This document shows, piece by piece, positions 7,560 to 15,139 of a stretch of DNA of 64,000 bases (its first letter is position 1; each line of letters opens with the position of its first letter). A model generated the notes under the pieces. That model searched no databases. It was not told the DNA's origin and worked only from the letters and a program-made list of their open reading frames with translations. A program made the position numbers and the translations under genes. The DNA is from Solirubrobacterales bacterium (GTDB lineage Bacteria; Actinomycetota; Thermoleophilia; Solirubrobacterales; 70-9). The stretch is taken from assembly GCA_023958085.1 (NCBI GenBank), contig JAMLGI010000001.1:1-64000 (forward strand), in the 5' to 3' direction.

Positions 7560-8339
7560 TCAGGGCGCCGGCACCATGAACGGTTCGATCGAGTCGGCCC
7601 GGCCGCGCCGGTTGATCTCCACCGCAGCACCCATCACCCAGACGTCGTTCTCAGCGGTCTCGAACCGGACCGGCATCCCGGTTCGAAGGCGTTCGATCGC
7701 CCCCTCCTTCCGGACACCGAGTACCGAGTCGCGCGCCCCGGTCATCCCGACATCGCTGATGAAAGCGGTGCCGCCTGGAAGCACCCGGCCGTCGGCGGTC
7801 GGTACGTGGGTGTGGGTACCGAGTACGGCCGCGGCACGGCCGTCCAGATACCAGCCCAGGGCCACCTTTTCGCTGGTCACCTCGGCGTGGAAGTCGACGA
7901 TCACCGCCTCGGCCCCCTCCTCGCCCAGCCGGTCCAGCAGCAGGTCGGCCTCGTCGAATGGCGAACGGGCGGCGTCCAGTCCGACCGTTCCGCTGAGGTT
8001 GACCACCCCGACCCTCATTCCGCCGGCGTCCAGGATGCAGTGCCCCCGGCCCGGGTTCGCTCGCCGGTAGTTCGCCGGCCGAATCACCCGCTCGGTCCGG
8101 TCGAGATACTCGTAGGCACTGCGGTGCCGGTAGGTGTGATTGCCAAGGGTGATCACGTCCGCCCCGAGATCGAATAGTTCCAGTCCGGTCTTCTCGGTTA
8201 TTCCCATTCCCCCGGCCGAGTTCTCCCCGTTCACGACCAGCAGATCCCAGGCGAATCGCTCCCGCAGCGAGGGAAGTGCCCGGGCCAGGCCCCGTCGCCC
8301 CGGGCTCCCGACCACGTCGCCGATAAACAGGAGTTTCAC
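7560..8339 (-). CDS. YmdB-family metallophosphoesterase (TIGR00282-like)
   Basis: A 259-aa calcineurin-like phosphoesterase. YmdB of Bacillus hydrolyses 2',3'-cyclic nucleotides in vitro. Ligand motifs are GDVVGSPGR at the N-terminus, NGENSAGGMGIT, GNHTYRH, VDFHAEVTSEK and GTHTHVPTADGR, in the normal order and length. The usual GNHxWD reads GNHTYR here, a mild substitution just outside the metal-binding Asn-His. The GTG start at 8339 lies exactly 6 nt after a TAGGCT box, so the mRNA is probably leaderless. Confidence 0.9.
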   Translation of the reverse strand: MKLLFIGDVVGSPGRRGLARALPSLRERFAWDLLVVNGENSAGGMGITEKTGLELFDLGADVITLGNHTYRHRSAYEYLDRTERVIRPANYRRANPGRGHCILDAGGMRVGVVNLSGTVGLDAARSPFDEADLLLDRLGEEGAEAVIVDFHAEVTSEKVALGWYLDGRAAAVLGTHTHVPTADGRVLPGGTAFISDVGMTGARDSVLGVRKEGAIERLRTGMPVRFETAENDVWVMGAAVEINRRGRADSIEPFMVPAP

Positions 8340-8345
8340 ACCGGA

Positions 8346-8351
8346 AGCCTA
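8346..8351 (-). promoter_or_regulatory. -10 box TAGGCT of a leaderless YmdB-family gene
   Basis: TAGGCT on the minus strand, then 6 nt, then the GTG at 8339. This is one of a set of TAnnnT-N6-start modules in the window, and no Shine-Dalgarno sequence is possible in the 6-nt gap. Confidence 0.6.
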
Positions 8352-8373
8352 CCCCGCCCCGACCGGGCGCCGA

Positions 8374-8389
8374 ATGTGTGCTGACACAT
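8374..8389. promoter_or_regulatory. Candidate operator, 16-bp perfect inverted repeat
   Basis: ATGTGT-GCTG-ACACAT, in the divergent region between the YmdB-family gene and the ABC exporter operon. It could be the site of a dimeric repressor for the exporter; no regulator gene is adjacent. Possible chance palindrome. Confidence 0.35.
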
Positions 8390-8445
8390 CCCCACGATGC
8401 ATCAGTACCTGTTCGGCCGCGCGGTTGACGTAGGTTTCCGGGGCG

Positions 8446-9180
8446 ATGGAAGCGTTCGAGCCACAATCAGCGCTGGCCGCCCGGGGGCTCGGCAAGCAGT
8501 TCGGGGATCGGGTGGCCCTTCGGAACGTCGATTTCTCGGTTGCCCCGGGGGAGGTGGTCGCGCTGATCGGACCGAACGGGGCCGGCAAGACCACCCTGCT
8601 CTCGATCCTCGCCGGGATCCAGCCCCCGGACCGGGGCGAGGTGCAGAGCAACGGGGTCGGCTGGGTGCCTCAGCAGCCGGCGCTCTACCGGCGCCTGACG
8701 GTGGCCGAGAATCTGATGCTTTTCGCCCGCCTGCAGTTCGCGGCGGGCCAGGGACGGATCGACCCGGCGGAAAGGGTTTCCCGGATGCTTGAGCTGACCG
8801 GACTCGCCGGTCGCCGGGGTGACCGGGTCGGGACCCTCTCCGGAGGCAACCAGCAGCGGGTGAACATCGCGATCGGCCTGATGGCGGAGCCGGGGGTGCT
8901 GCTGCTGGACGAGCCGGCGGTTGGCCTTGATCCCGCCCAGCGGGCCCGGCTCTGGGAGTTCATCCTCGGGCTGGTCGAGTCCGGAACCTCGGTTGCCTTC
9001 TCGACCCACGACATCCAGGAGGCCGATCGTTACGCCGCCCGGATCGTGGTTATCGCCGACGGCGAGGCGATCTTTTCCGGCTCGGCGGCCGACCTCCGCC
9101 AGGCGGTCGCGGCGAGCGGGGCCGGAATGCCGGATCTCGAATCTTCGTTCCTCGCCTTCCTTCACGCGGAGGGACACTGA
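8446..9180 (+). CDS. ABC transporter, ATP-binding protein
   Basis: A 244-aa ABC ATPase. Walker A is GPNGAGKTT at about residue 42, the Q-loop is GWVPQQPALYRRLT, the signature is LSGGNQQRV, Walker B is VLLLDEPAVGLDP and the switch is FSTHD. It lacks a membrane domain and pairs with the permease that begins 20 bp after its stop. This is the NatA/multidrug or Na-exporter type of ABC-2 system. The substrate cannot be deduced. Start ATG at 8446 after GGGGCG. Confidence 0.93.
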   Translation: MEAFEPQSALAARGLGKQFGDRVALRNVDFSVAPGEVVALIGPNGAGKTTLLSILAGIQPPDRGEVQSNGVGWVPQQPALYRRLTVAENLMLFARLQFAAGQGRIDPAERVSRMLELTGLAGRRGDRVGTLSGGNQQRVNIAIGLMAEPGVLLLDEPAVGLDPAQRARLWEFILGLVESGTSVAFSTHDIQEADRYAARIVVIADGEAIFSGSAADLRQAVAASGAGMPDLESSFLAFLHAEGH

Positions 9181-9199
9181 TGGAGTCCGGAGGGCCGGG

Positions 9200-10543
9200 A
9201 TGAGGTGGCTGCTGCTCAAGGACCTCCAGATCCTGTGGCGCTCCCCCGCCCAGTTTCTCCTGCTGGTGCTCTACCCGATCCTGATTGCCCTGCTGGTCGG
9301 TTTCGCCTTGACCCGGGGGCCGGAGCAGTCCACGGTGGCGCTCTACAATGCCGCCCCGCCGGGAGCCACTCTGGGAATCGAGAAGGCGAAGTTGAGTGGG
9401 GCCGAGATCCGGAATCAACTCTGCGAGCGGGTGGACTGCGTCGATGCCACCAGCCGCCAGGAGGCGCTGGACCTGGTCCGGTCCGGAACCGCCACCGCCG
9501 CGGTGATCCTGCCGGAGGAGCTCGCCTCGCAGATTCGATCGCTGGCTTCGATCTCCCCCCAGCGACCGAAGATCGAGATCGTGGTCAACGGCTCCGACAC
9601 GGTCGAGAACCAGGTCGTGGACGATCGGATCGACTCGATGCTGGCCGAAGCGAACCTGCTGATCGCGAAGCGTCTTGCCACCGGGGCGGTGAACTACCTC
9701 GACCTGCTCGGGTCCGGCGGGGAACTCGAGCTGCTCGGCAACCGGGTCGAGGTACTCGGCCTCTCCAGGGCCGCGACCACCCTCAGGGAGATCCGGGCCG
9801 AACTCCCGCCGGGGCCCGGCCGGGACAAGCTCGACCGGGCGATCGAGTTCGCTCGTCTGGCTGCCGCCAATCTCGACCTGGCCGAACCGATGCTGCGGGC
9901 GATCGCCCAGCCGATCGAGGCCGACAAGACCGAGGTGGGCGGCAGCGCGGCTTCACTCGACACCTTCGCGATCGCAGCCACCGCGGCACTCGCCCTGATG
10001 TTCGTGACGGTGCTGCTGGTGGCCGGCTCGCTGGCGCTCGAACGGGAGGAGAACGCCTTCACCCGTCTGGCTGCGGGTCTGACCACCCGTTCCCGCATCC
10101 TGGTGGCGAAGCTCGGACTCGGCACTGTGGTCGGCTTCGGGGTGGTTCTCCTCCTTCTGGTGGTGATGACCGCCTTCCTGCCGATCGAGTGGTCCCGGGC
10201 CCCGCTCTGGATCCTCGCCACGGTTCTCGCGGCCCTGGCTTTCGCCGCGGTCGGGGCCGCCCTCGGTGCTGTCACCAGGGAGGTGCGGGCGGCCAGTCTC
10301 GGAGCGATCATGATCTGCCTGCCACTGGCCCTGCTCTCGCTGGTGCCGGACGACGCGGTCGGAGCCCTGATCCAGACCGTGATCGGCCTGGTCACCGCGC
10401 TCTTCCCCTTTCGACCGGCCCTGGATGCGTTGAGTGGCGGGCTCGAGCTGGCCGGTCCCGGGATCTGGGTCAACCTGGCTCACCTGCTGGTCCTCACCTT
10501 GGCCTACGGAGCGGTCGCCCGTCTCGCCCTGCGACGCTTCTGA
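9200..10543 (+). CDS. ABC-2 type transporter permease
   Basis: A 447-aa permease starting MRWLLLKDLQILWRSP. An N-terminal membrane helix (about residues 19-38) is followed by an extracytoplasmic domain of roughly 230 residues, then about five membrane helices from residue 265 to the end. Between these helices is the typical cytoplasmic segment LALEREENAFTRLAAGLTT. This topology is that of NatB/YhgE-like ABC-2 exporters. A much longer in-frame ORF begins at 8921, inside the ATPase gene, but the ATG at 9200 is the sensible start. It forms an operon with the ATP-binding gene. Confidence 0.9.
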   Translation: MRWLLLKDLQILWRSPAQFLLLVLYPILIALLVGFALTRGPEQSTVALYNAAPPGATLGIEKAKLSGAEIRNQLCERVDCVDATSRQEALDLVRSGTATAAVILPEELASQIRSLASISPQRPKIEIVVNGSDTVENQVVDDRIDSMLAEANLLIAKRLATGAVNYLDLLGSGGELELLGNRVEVLGLSRAATTLREIRAELPPGPGRDKLDRAIEFARLAAANLDLAEPMLRAIAQPIEADKTEVGGSAASLDTFAIAATAALALMFVTVLLVAGSLALEREENAFTRLAAGLTTRSRILVAKLGLGTVVGFGVVLLLLVVMTAFLPIEWSRAPLWILATVLAALAFAAVGAALGAVTREVRAASLGAIMICLPLALLSLVPDDAVGALIQTVIGLVTALFPFRPALDALSGGLELAGPGIWVNLAHLLVLTLAYGAVARLALRRF

Positions 10544-10576
10544 ACCAGACCCGGCTTCACCGATGAGATGTTTGTC

Positions 10577-10779
10577 CCGTCCGGGTGACGCCGCAGACGC
10601 CGCTCCTTTGATGGTTTTCCGAGCGGACGGTCCAATACGCGGGTGCTGCACCGGGACCGTCCAGAGCGGATGGATGCAAGGAACCGGGAGGAAACGGCCC
10701 GCGATCGTACCCACGTACCTGAGCTGGTCGTTTCCTTCCGGTGACGCCGCAGACGCCGCTCTGGTGGTTCCGGGGCAGT
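10577..10779 (+). repeat. Structured intergenic repeat family 2, copies B1 and B2
   Basis: Copy B2 spans 10661-10779. Its outer arms are 10661-10669 (CCAGAGCGG) with 10756-10764, and its inner 13-bp arms are 10684-10696 with 10729-10741. The inner arm sequence differs from copy A2 but still pairs, with one G-T wobble. The conserved 40-nt module is 10740-10779. Copy B1 (10577-10662) is partial: it has the module start, then arms GGACGGTCC at 10625-10633 with 10654-10662 around a GGTGC-T-GCACC palindrome. The 257-bp gap holds only this repeat and the promoter of the next gene. Confidence 0.85.
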
Positions 10780-10788
10780 GCCCGCCTC

Positions 10789-10794
10789 TAGACT
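10789..10794 (+). promoter_or_regulatory. -10 box TAGACT, leaderless gene start
   Basis: TAGACT, then 6 nt, then ATG at 10801. The box lies 10 bp beyond the conserved repeat module, so the module would occupy the -20 to -60 zone of this promoter. Confidence 0.55.
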
Positions 10795-10800
10795 GCCTGC

Positions 10801-11364
10801 ATGGCACTCCGACGTAACGCTCCCGACAAAGTGAAACTGAAGCTGCGGGGCGACGGTGCCCCGCTCGGTGACCTCGGCAACGACCTGCTGCCGAAAGGGG
10901 AGCTGGACGGTCCGGCCTCCGCCTCCCTGATCCGGGACGCCGACGGACACTCCTTTCTCGACTGGTCCGGTGGCGACGGCACCGCCATGCTCGGGCATCC
11001 CGATCCGAAGGTGACCGAGGCAATGGTTGCGGCTGCGGTCGGGCGGCTGGGTGAACTCGACCGGGACAGTCATTCGCGGCTGGTCACGCTCACCGAGCGC
11101 CTGGCGAACGGGCTGGGTGACCTGGCCAACGATGCCCCCGGCGGCCTCGGCCTCGAGGTCCGGTCCTCACCCGGGCTGGTGTTCGTCAGCCTCAACTCCG
11201 GCTTCCCGGGTGCCTACGAATCCTTTCGCGGGGCCATGCTCAAGCGCGACATCTGGCTGCCTCTCACCCCGGAGGCCCCCTGGCTGATGACGCTCGACCA
11301 CGATTCCGCCGCGATCGACCGGACCGTGCTCGCCGCCGGTGACGCACTTGGAGAACTCGGTTGA
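10801..11364 (+). CDS. Glutamate-1-semialdehyde aminotransferase-like small domain without the PLP domain
   Basis: A 187-aa protein. Residues about 15-75 resemble the N-terminal small-domain segment of HemL/class III aminotransferases (DADGHSFLDWSGGDGTAMLGH, then PDPKVTEAM). Residues about 90-187 resemble the C-terminal segment (TLTERLANGLGDLA, FRGAMLKRDIWLPLTPEAP, HDSAAIDRTVLAAGDALGEL). The roughly 260-residue central domain with the PLP lysine is absent, yet the join is in frame and the ORF is clean. Both segments belong to the same small domain in the fold, so this may be a stable non-catalytic protein. It overlaps the next gene by 4 bp. Function unknown. Confidence 0.7.
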   Translation: MALRRNAPDKVKLKLRGDGAPLGDLGNDLLPKGELDGPASASLIRDADGHSFLDWSGGDGTAMLGHPDPKVTEAMVAAAVGRLGELDRDSHSRLVTLTERLANGLGDLANDAPGGLGLEVRSSPGLVFVSLNSGFPGAYESFRGAMLKRDIWLPLTPEAPWLMTLDHDSAAIDRTVLAAGDALGELG

Positions 11365-11987
11365 GCCCCGGGGGCAGAGCGCTCGTCCGGCTGGCCGACC
11401 GCATCAGGGCCGAGGGTGAGCCGCTGGCGCTCCGCGACGAGTGGAGTTCGACCGGCTCGGCGACCGGCGGAAGGCCCGGATACCGGGATGGCGATCCGCG
11501 CTTCGGGGAGCTTGCCGCGGCCGGCCCCCGGACCGCCGGCGACCCCGACCGGTACGCCTTCGTGGTGGAGGCGATCAGGGAGGGGTATCTCTGCCACTAC
11601 GGGACCTCAAGGCTGCTTGAGATGCCCGAACCGGATCTCGCCCTGCTGACCGGCGACCTGCTCTACGCGATCGGTCTGAGCGAGCTCTCCGGCCTCGACG
11701 ATCTCGAATCCACAGGGATCTTGTCGGATTTGATCCGGGTCGCGGCAGATCTTCAGGCAGCCGGCGAGCCCGATCGGGCGGCGGCTCTCTGGTCGGTCCA
11801 GATTATCGCTCTCTCATGCGGAAAACCGGATCGATACGAGGCTCGTCTGGAAGCCGTCGCCGAGGGTGACCCGGCGGCGCTGGAAGCGCTTTTCGAGTGG
11901 GCGAAATCAACCGCCGACCGGGTCGGTACCGGGTCGGAGTTCCGGAAAGGCTCCGAGCGAATACACTTCCGGCCGTCCAATCTCTGA
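11361..11987 (+). CDS. Hypothetical protein upstream of the cytochrome complex
   Basis: A 208-aa protein from a TTG start in a TTGA overlap with the preceding gene. It appears soluble and mostly helical, with a central alpha-rich stretch (YAFVVEAIREGYLCHYG; LLTGDLLYAIGLSELS; LIRVAADLQAAGEPDRAAALW) and no membrane segment or signal peptide. I do not recognise its family. Its place between the aminotransferase-like small protein and the Rieske gene, with only a 4-bp gap to the latter, suggests a single transcript with the qcr genes. Confidence 0.65.
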   Translation: MSPGGRALVRLADRIRAEGEPLALRDEWSSTGSATGGRPGYRDGDPRFGELAAAGPRTAGDPDRYAFVVEAIREGYLCHYGTSRLLEMPEPDLALLTGDLLYAIGLSELSGLDDLESTGILSDLIRVAADLQAAGEPDRAAALWSVQIIALSCGKPDRYEARLEAVAEGDPAALEALFEWAKSTADRVGTGSEFRKGSERIHFRPSNL

Positions 11988-11991
11988 AGCT

Positions 11992-12669
11992 GTGTCTGAT
12001 CCGTTGAACAAGAACGCCTCCGCGGGGGACGAGCCCCGCATCAACCTGCCCGAACCTCAGCCTCGCGGTTACTTCGAGGGTGAGTCGATGACCCGCCGCA
12101 AGGTGTTCACCGTCGCCAGTCAGGCGATCGGTGGCGTCGCCGGTGCCGCCGTGGTTCTCCCCGCGGTCGGCTTCGCGCTCGCGCCGCTTTTCACCCGTGG
12201 CGAGGAACGCTGGGAAGCGGTCGGTGCGCTCGACAACTTCGACGCCGAGACCTACACCCCGGTCGTCTTCACCGAGACCCCCGGGATCGGCGAATCCGGC
12301 AAGACCACGGCGTACGTTCGACAGGGCTCGGCCGACCACAACGAGAACCCGGACGAGTACATCGCGATCTCGACCCGCTGCGCCCACCTCGGTTGCCCGG
12401 TCCGGTTCGTCCAGGCCGCCAAGAACTTCATCTGCCCCTGCCACGGCGGTGTGTACAACTTCCTCGGCGAGCGGATCGGTGGCCCGCCGGTGCGCCCCCT
12501 GGACCGTTTCCAGGTCCGTCAGCGCAACGGTCAGGTTGAACTCGGCCCCCGCTACAGCGTGACCAACCAGCTCAAGCCGGTCCGCGCCCGCGACCCCGGG
12601 GAGTTCACCGGCGGCATCTGGGAGATCCTCTACCCGCCGCGTCCGTCCACCTTCCCCCCGCCCAAGTGA
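11992..12669 (+). CDS. qcrA: Rieske iron-sulfur protein of a cytochrome b6/bc complex
   Basis: A 225-aa Rieske protein. After a roughly 32-residue cytoplasmic lead comes TRRKVFTVASQAIGGVAG, a twin-arginine-like signal anchor, consistent with Tat export; tatA and tatC lie downstream. The 2Fe-2S ligands are in CAHLGC and CPCHGG, two Cys-x-His pairs with the accessory cysteines that form the structural disulfide. It hands electrons from menaquinol to the c-heme. The GTG start at 11992 is preferred over an upstream in-frame start at 11866, which lies inside the preceding gene. Confidence 0.93.
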   Translation: MSDPLNKNASAGDEPRINLPEPQPRGYFEGESMTRRKVFTVASQAIGGVAGAAVVLPAVGFALAPLFTRGEERWEAVGALDNFDAETYTPVVFTETPGIGESGKTTAYVRQGSADHNENPDEYIAISTRCAHLGCPVRFVQAAKNFICPCHGGVYNFLGERIGGPPVRPLDRFQVRQRNGQVELGPRYSVTNQLKPVRARDPGEFTGGIWEILYPPRPSTFPPPK

Positions 12670-12682
12670 GCCCGAGTAGCCC

Positions 12683-13627
12683 ATGAAGCTCCTTCCCACC
12701 AGAAAGTCGAAGCAGTCCGACGCCGAGCCCGAAGCCAACGGTGAAGACTCCGGGATGTCGGCCCGCGAGCTGGCGGTCCACCACAGCACCCACAAGGCGC
12801 AGGATGTCGCCGGCTGGGTCGACTCGCGGACCAACGCCACCGGGATCTACACGGCGATGCTCTCCCGGCACGTGCCGAAGGGGACCAACTGGTTCTACAC
12901 CCTCGGTTCGGCCACCATGTTCATCTTCGCCATGCAGGCGATCACCGGGGTCTTCCTGGCGATGTACTACGTACCCTCGATCACCCAGGCCTACGGTTCG
13001 ATCACCCATCTGACCAACGAGGTCTTCATGGGCGAGTTCGTCCGCGGGCTCCACAAGTGGGGCGCCTCGCTGATGATCATCCTGATCTTCCTGCACATGG
13101 GACGCACCTTCTTCTTCGGGGCCTACAAGTACCCGCGTGAACTCAACTGGATCATCGGCGTGGTGCTGTTGATCCTGACCACCGTGATGGGCCTCACCGG
13201 CTATCTGCTGCCGTTCGACCAGCGGTCCCTCTGGGCCACCGTGGTTGCCAACAACATCACCGGCACCGGCCCGATCGTCGGCCCCTACCTGGCGGACTTC
13301 CTCCGGGCCGGACCGGAAGTGGGTGCGACCACGCTCTCCCGCTTCTACTCGCTTCACATGATGGTGGTGCCGGGGCTGATCGCCGCCCTGATCGGCGCCC
13401 ACCTCTTCCTCGTGGTCAAGCTCGGCACCACCGCGCCACCCTGGGTCCGGGCCGGGCGCCCCAAGGGTTCCCGCCCGAGCGAAACCGTGGAAGCCGGAGT
13501 TCCGGCCACGGACGGTGCCGGGGTAACTGCGGAGGAAGCCTTGGCTCCGGCCGAGGTGGACTCACCGGCCGCCGTGGCCGATGATGCCGCTGAAGCCGGG
13601 ACCGACGGAGAGGAGGTGTCCTCGTGA
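12683..13627 (+). CDS. qcrB: Cytochrome b6-type subunit (cytochrome b N-terminal part)
   Basis: A 314-aa membrane subunit carrying the two b hemes. Helix B has HKWGASLMIILIFLH (13 residues between His) and helix D has HMMVVPGLIAALIGAH (14 between). This 13/14 spacing is the b6 pattern rather than the bc1 pattern. A charged N-terminal lead of about 60 residues precedes the first helix, and an Ala/Glu-rich tail of about 65 residues follows the last. The C-terminal half of cytochrome b is a separate gene that overlaps by 4 bp, as in b6f and Bacillus Qcr complexes. Confidence 0.92.
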   Translation: MKLLPTRKSKQSDAEPEANGEDSGMSARELAVHHSTHKAQDVAGWVDSRTNATGIYTAMLSRHVPKGTNWFYTLGSATMFIFAMQAITGVFLAMYYVPSITQAYGSITHLTNEVFMGEFVRGLHKWGASLMIILIFLHMGRTFFFGAYKYPRELNWIIGVVLLILTTVMGLTGYLLPFDQRSLWATVVANNITGTGPIVGPYLADFLRAGPEVGATTLSRFYSLHMMVVPGLIAALIGAHLFLVVKLGTTAPPWVRAGRPKGSRPSETVEAGVPATDGAGVTAEEALAPAEVDSPAAVADDAAEAGTDGEEVSS

Positions 13628-14328
13628 ACAGTCGCGAAAAGGAGGAGTACCTCCGCGAGTACGAGATCCTGAAGAAGAAGGGCAAGCCGTTCTTCCCCTA
13701 CGCGATCATGAAGGACTCGGTGATGATGCTGATCGTCGCCGCGGTCATGATCGTGATGTCGATCGTGATGGGGGCCGAGCAGGGTCCGAAGGCGGATCCG
13801 ACGACCACCACCTACGTGCCCCGGCCGGAGTGGTACTTCTTCTACCTGTTCGAGCTGCTCCGGGTGATCAAGCCGCCGGAGCTCACCCCGATCGCCACGA
13901 TCGGCATCCCCACCATCTGCATGGTTCTGCTCCTGCTGCTGCCGTTCTACGACCGCGGTGCCGAGCGGATTCCCTGGAAGCGCCCGATCGCTTCGGTCAC
14001 CGGCATCCTGGTGATGATCGCGATGGCCTACCTCACCTACATGGGCGCGGTTGCCGGCTCCCCGACCGAGATCGAGAAGCCGACCGCCTCGCAGTACGAG
14101 GCGGGCAAGCTGATCACCGCGGAGTCCGGCTGTCTGGCCTGCCACTCGATCGGCGAGAACGGGGCCCATGGCGGTCTTGGACCGGACCTCACCCACATTG
14201 GAGCGAAGCTCCCCCGTCAGGCGATCAAGCGTTCGGTCGCGGTCGGCCCGGGGATCATGCCGTCATTTGACGGACTGGGCGAGGAAAACCTGAACCAGGT
14301 CGCCGACTACCTCGCCTCGCTCGACTAG
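13624..14328 (+). CDS. qcrC: Cytochrome b subunit IV fused to a c-type cytochrome domain
   Basis: A 234-aa protein. Residues about 1-150 are subunit IV-like with three membrane helices and the Qo-site motif PEWYFFYLFELLRV. The C-terminal 90 residues form a small cytochrome c domain with heme motif CLACH and an axial Met candidate in GIMPSFDGL. Bacillus QcrC has the same fusion. It completes a menaquinol:cytochrome c oxidoreductase with the two preceding genes. The start is a GTG inside the end of qcrB, so translation is coupled. Confidence 0.92.
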   Translation: MNSREKEEYLREYEILKKKGKPFFPYAIMKDSVMMLIVAAVMIVMSIVMGAEQGPKADPTTTTYVPRPEWYFFYLFELLRVIKPPELTPIATIGIPTICMVLLLLLPFYDRGAERIPWKRPIASVTGILVMIAMAYLTYMGAVAGSPTEIEKPTASQYEAGKLITAESGCLACHSIGENGAHGGLGPDLTHIGAKLPRQAIKRSVAVGPGIMPSFDGLGEENLNQVADYLASLD

Positions 14329-14416
14329 CTGCCCGTATTCTCGGGAACGTGAACCGTTCGGGGTTCCAGCAGATCGAGCCGGTCGGCTCCCACCGGATCA
14401 CCGGCGGGAGGCGAGG

Positions 14417-15139
14417 ATGACCGACGCCCCTCCGGAACGGGGAGACGAGCAGTTCGCCGACGAGGTGAACACGATGTTCGATCGGATCAGCGGGGTGTAC
14501 GACCGGATGAACCGGGTGATGACCGCCGGACTCGACCAGAAGTGGCGCCGGCGGGCAGCCGAACGGGCCCGGCTCGAGCCGGGGATGAAGGCACTCGATC
14601 TCTGCTGCGGGACCGGGGACCTCAGTCTCGCCCTGGGCGAGAGAGTCGGGGCCGAAGGTGCCGTCACCGGAGCGGACTTCTCCCGCCCGATGCTGGAACT
14701 GGCCGAACAGAAAGCCGCAGCAGCCGGCCTTGCCCAGATCGATTTTCAGTGGGCCGATGCGCTCGATCTCCCGTTCAAAGACGAAAGCTTCGATGCGGTC
14801 ACGATCGCCTTCGGTGCCCGGAACCTGGCTGATCTCGACCGTGGTCTGGCGGAAATGAAACGGGTTCTGGTTCCCGGTGGCCGTCTGGTCATCCTCGAGA
14901 TCACCCAGCCCCGCCGTCAACCGTTGGCCGGCTTCTTCGCGCTCTGGTTCGACCGGATCGTGCCGCAGATCGGCAAGCTCGCCGGCGACTCCTCCGCCTA
15001 CACCTACCTGCCGGAATCGGTCCGCAGCTTTCCCGATGCCCCGGCTCTCGCCGACCGGATGCACGCCGCCGGGCTGCGTCACCTGCGCTGGACCCTGATG
15101 GCCGGCGGCATCATCGCGATTCACTCCGGCGTCCGATGA
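14417..15139 (+). CDS. menG: Demethylmenaquinone methyltransferase
   Basis: A 240-aa SAM methyltransferase of the UbiE/MenG family, catalysing the last step of menaquinone synthesis. Motif I is ALDLCCGTGDLSLALG, and the family motifs FDRISGVYDRMNRVMTAGLD and VTIAFGARNLADLDRGLAEM follow, then LVPGGRLVILEITQP. Length is normal. The last codons overlap the start of the polyprenyl synthase by 4 bp. Together with qcrABC upstream this is a quinone-centred respiratory block. ubiE is an alternative symbol, but nothing here suggests ubiquinone. Confidence 0.93.
   Translation: MTDAPPERGDEQFADEVNTMFDRISGVYDRMNRVMTAGLDQKWRRRAAERARLEPGMKALDLCCGTGDLSLALGERVGAEGAVTGADFSRPMLELAEQKAAAAGLAQIDFQWADALDLPFKDESFDAVTIAFGARNLADLDRGLAEMKRVLVPGGRLVILEITQPRRQPLAGFFALWFDRIVPQIGKLAGDSSAYTYLPESVRSFPDAPALADRMHAAGLRHLRWTLMAGGIIAIHSGVR

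Noticed and set aside
10577-10779. Structured repeat as an integron attC site
   Set aside because: Variable palindromic interiors recall attC, but the RYYYAAC/GTTRRRY core sites, gene cassettes and an integrase are absent.
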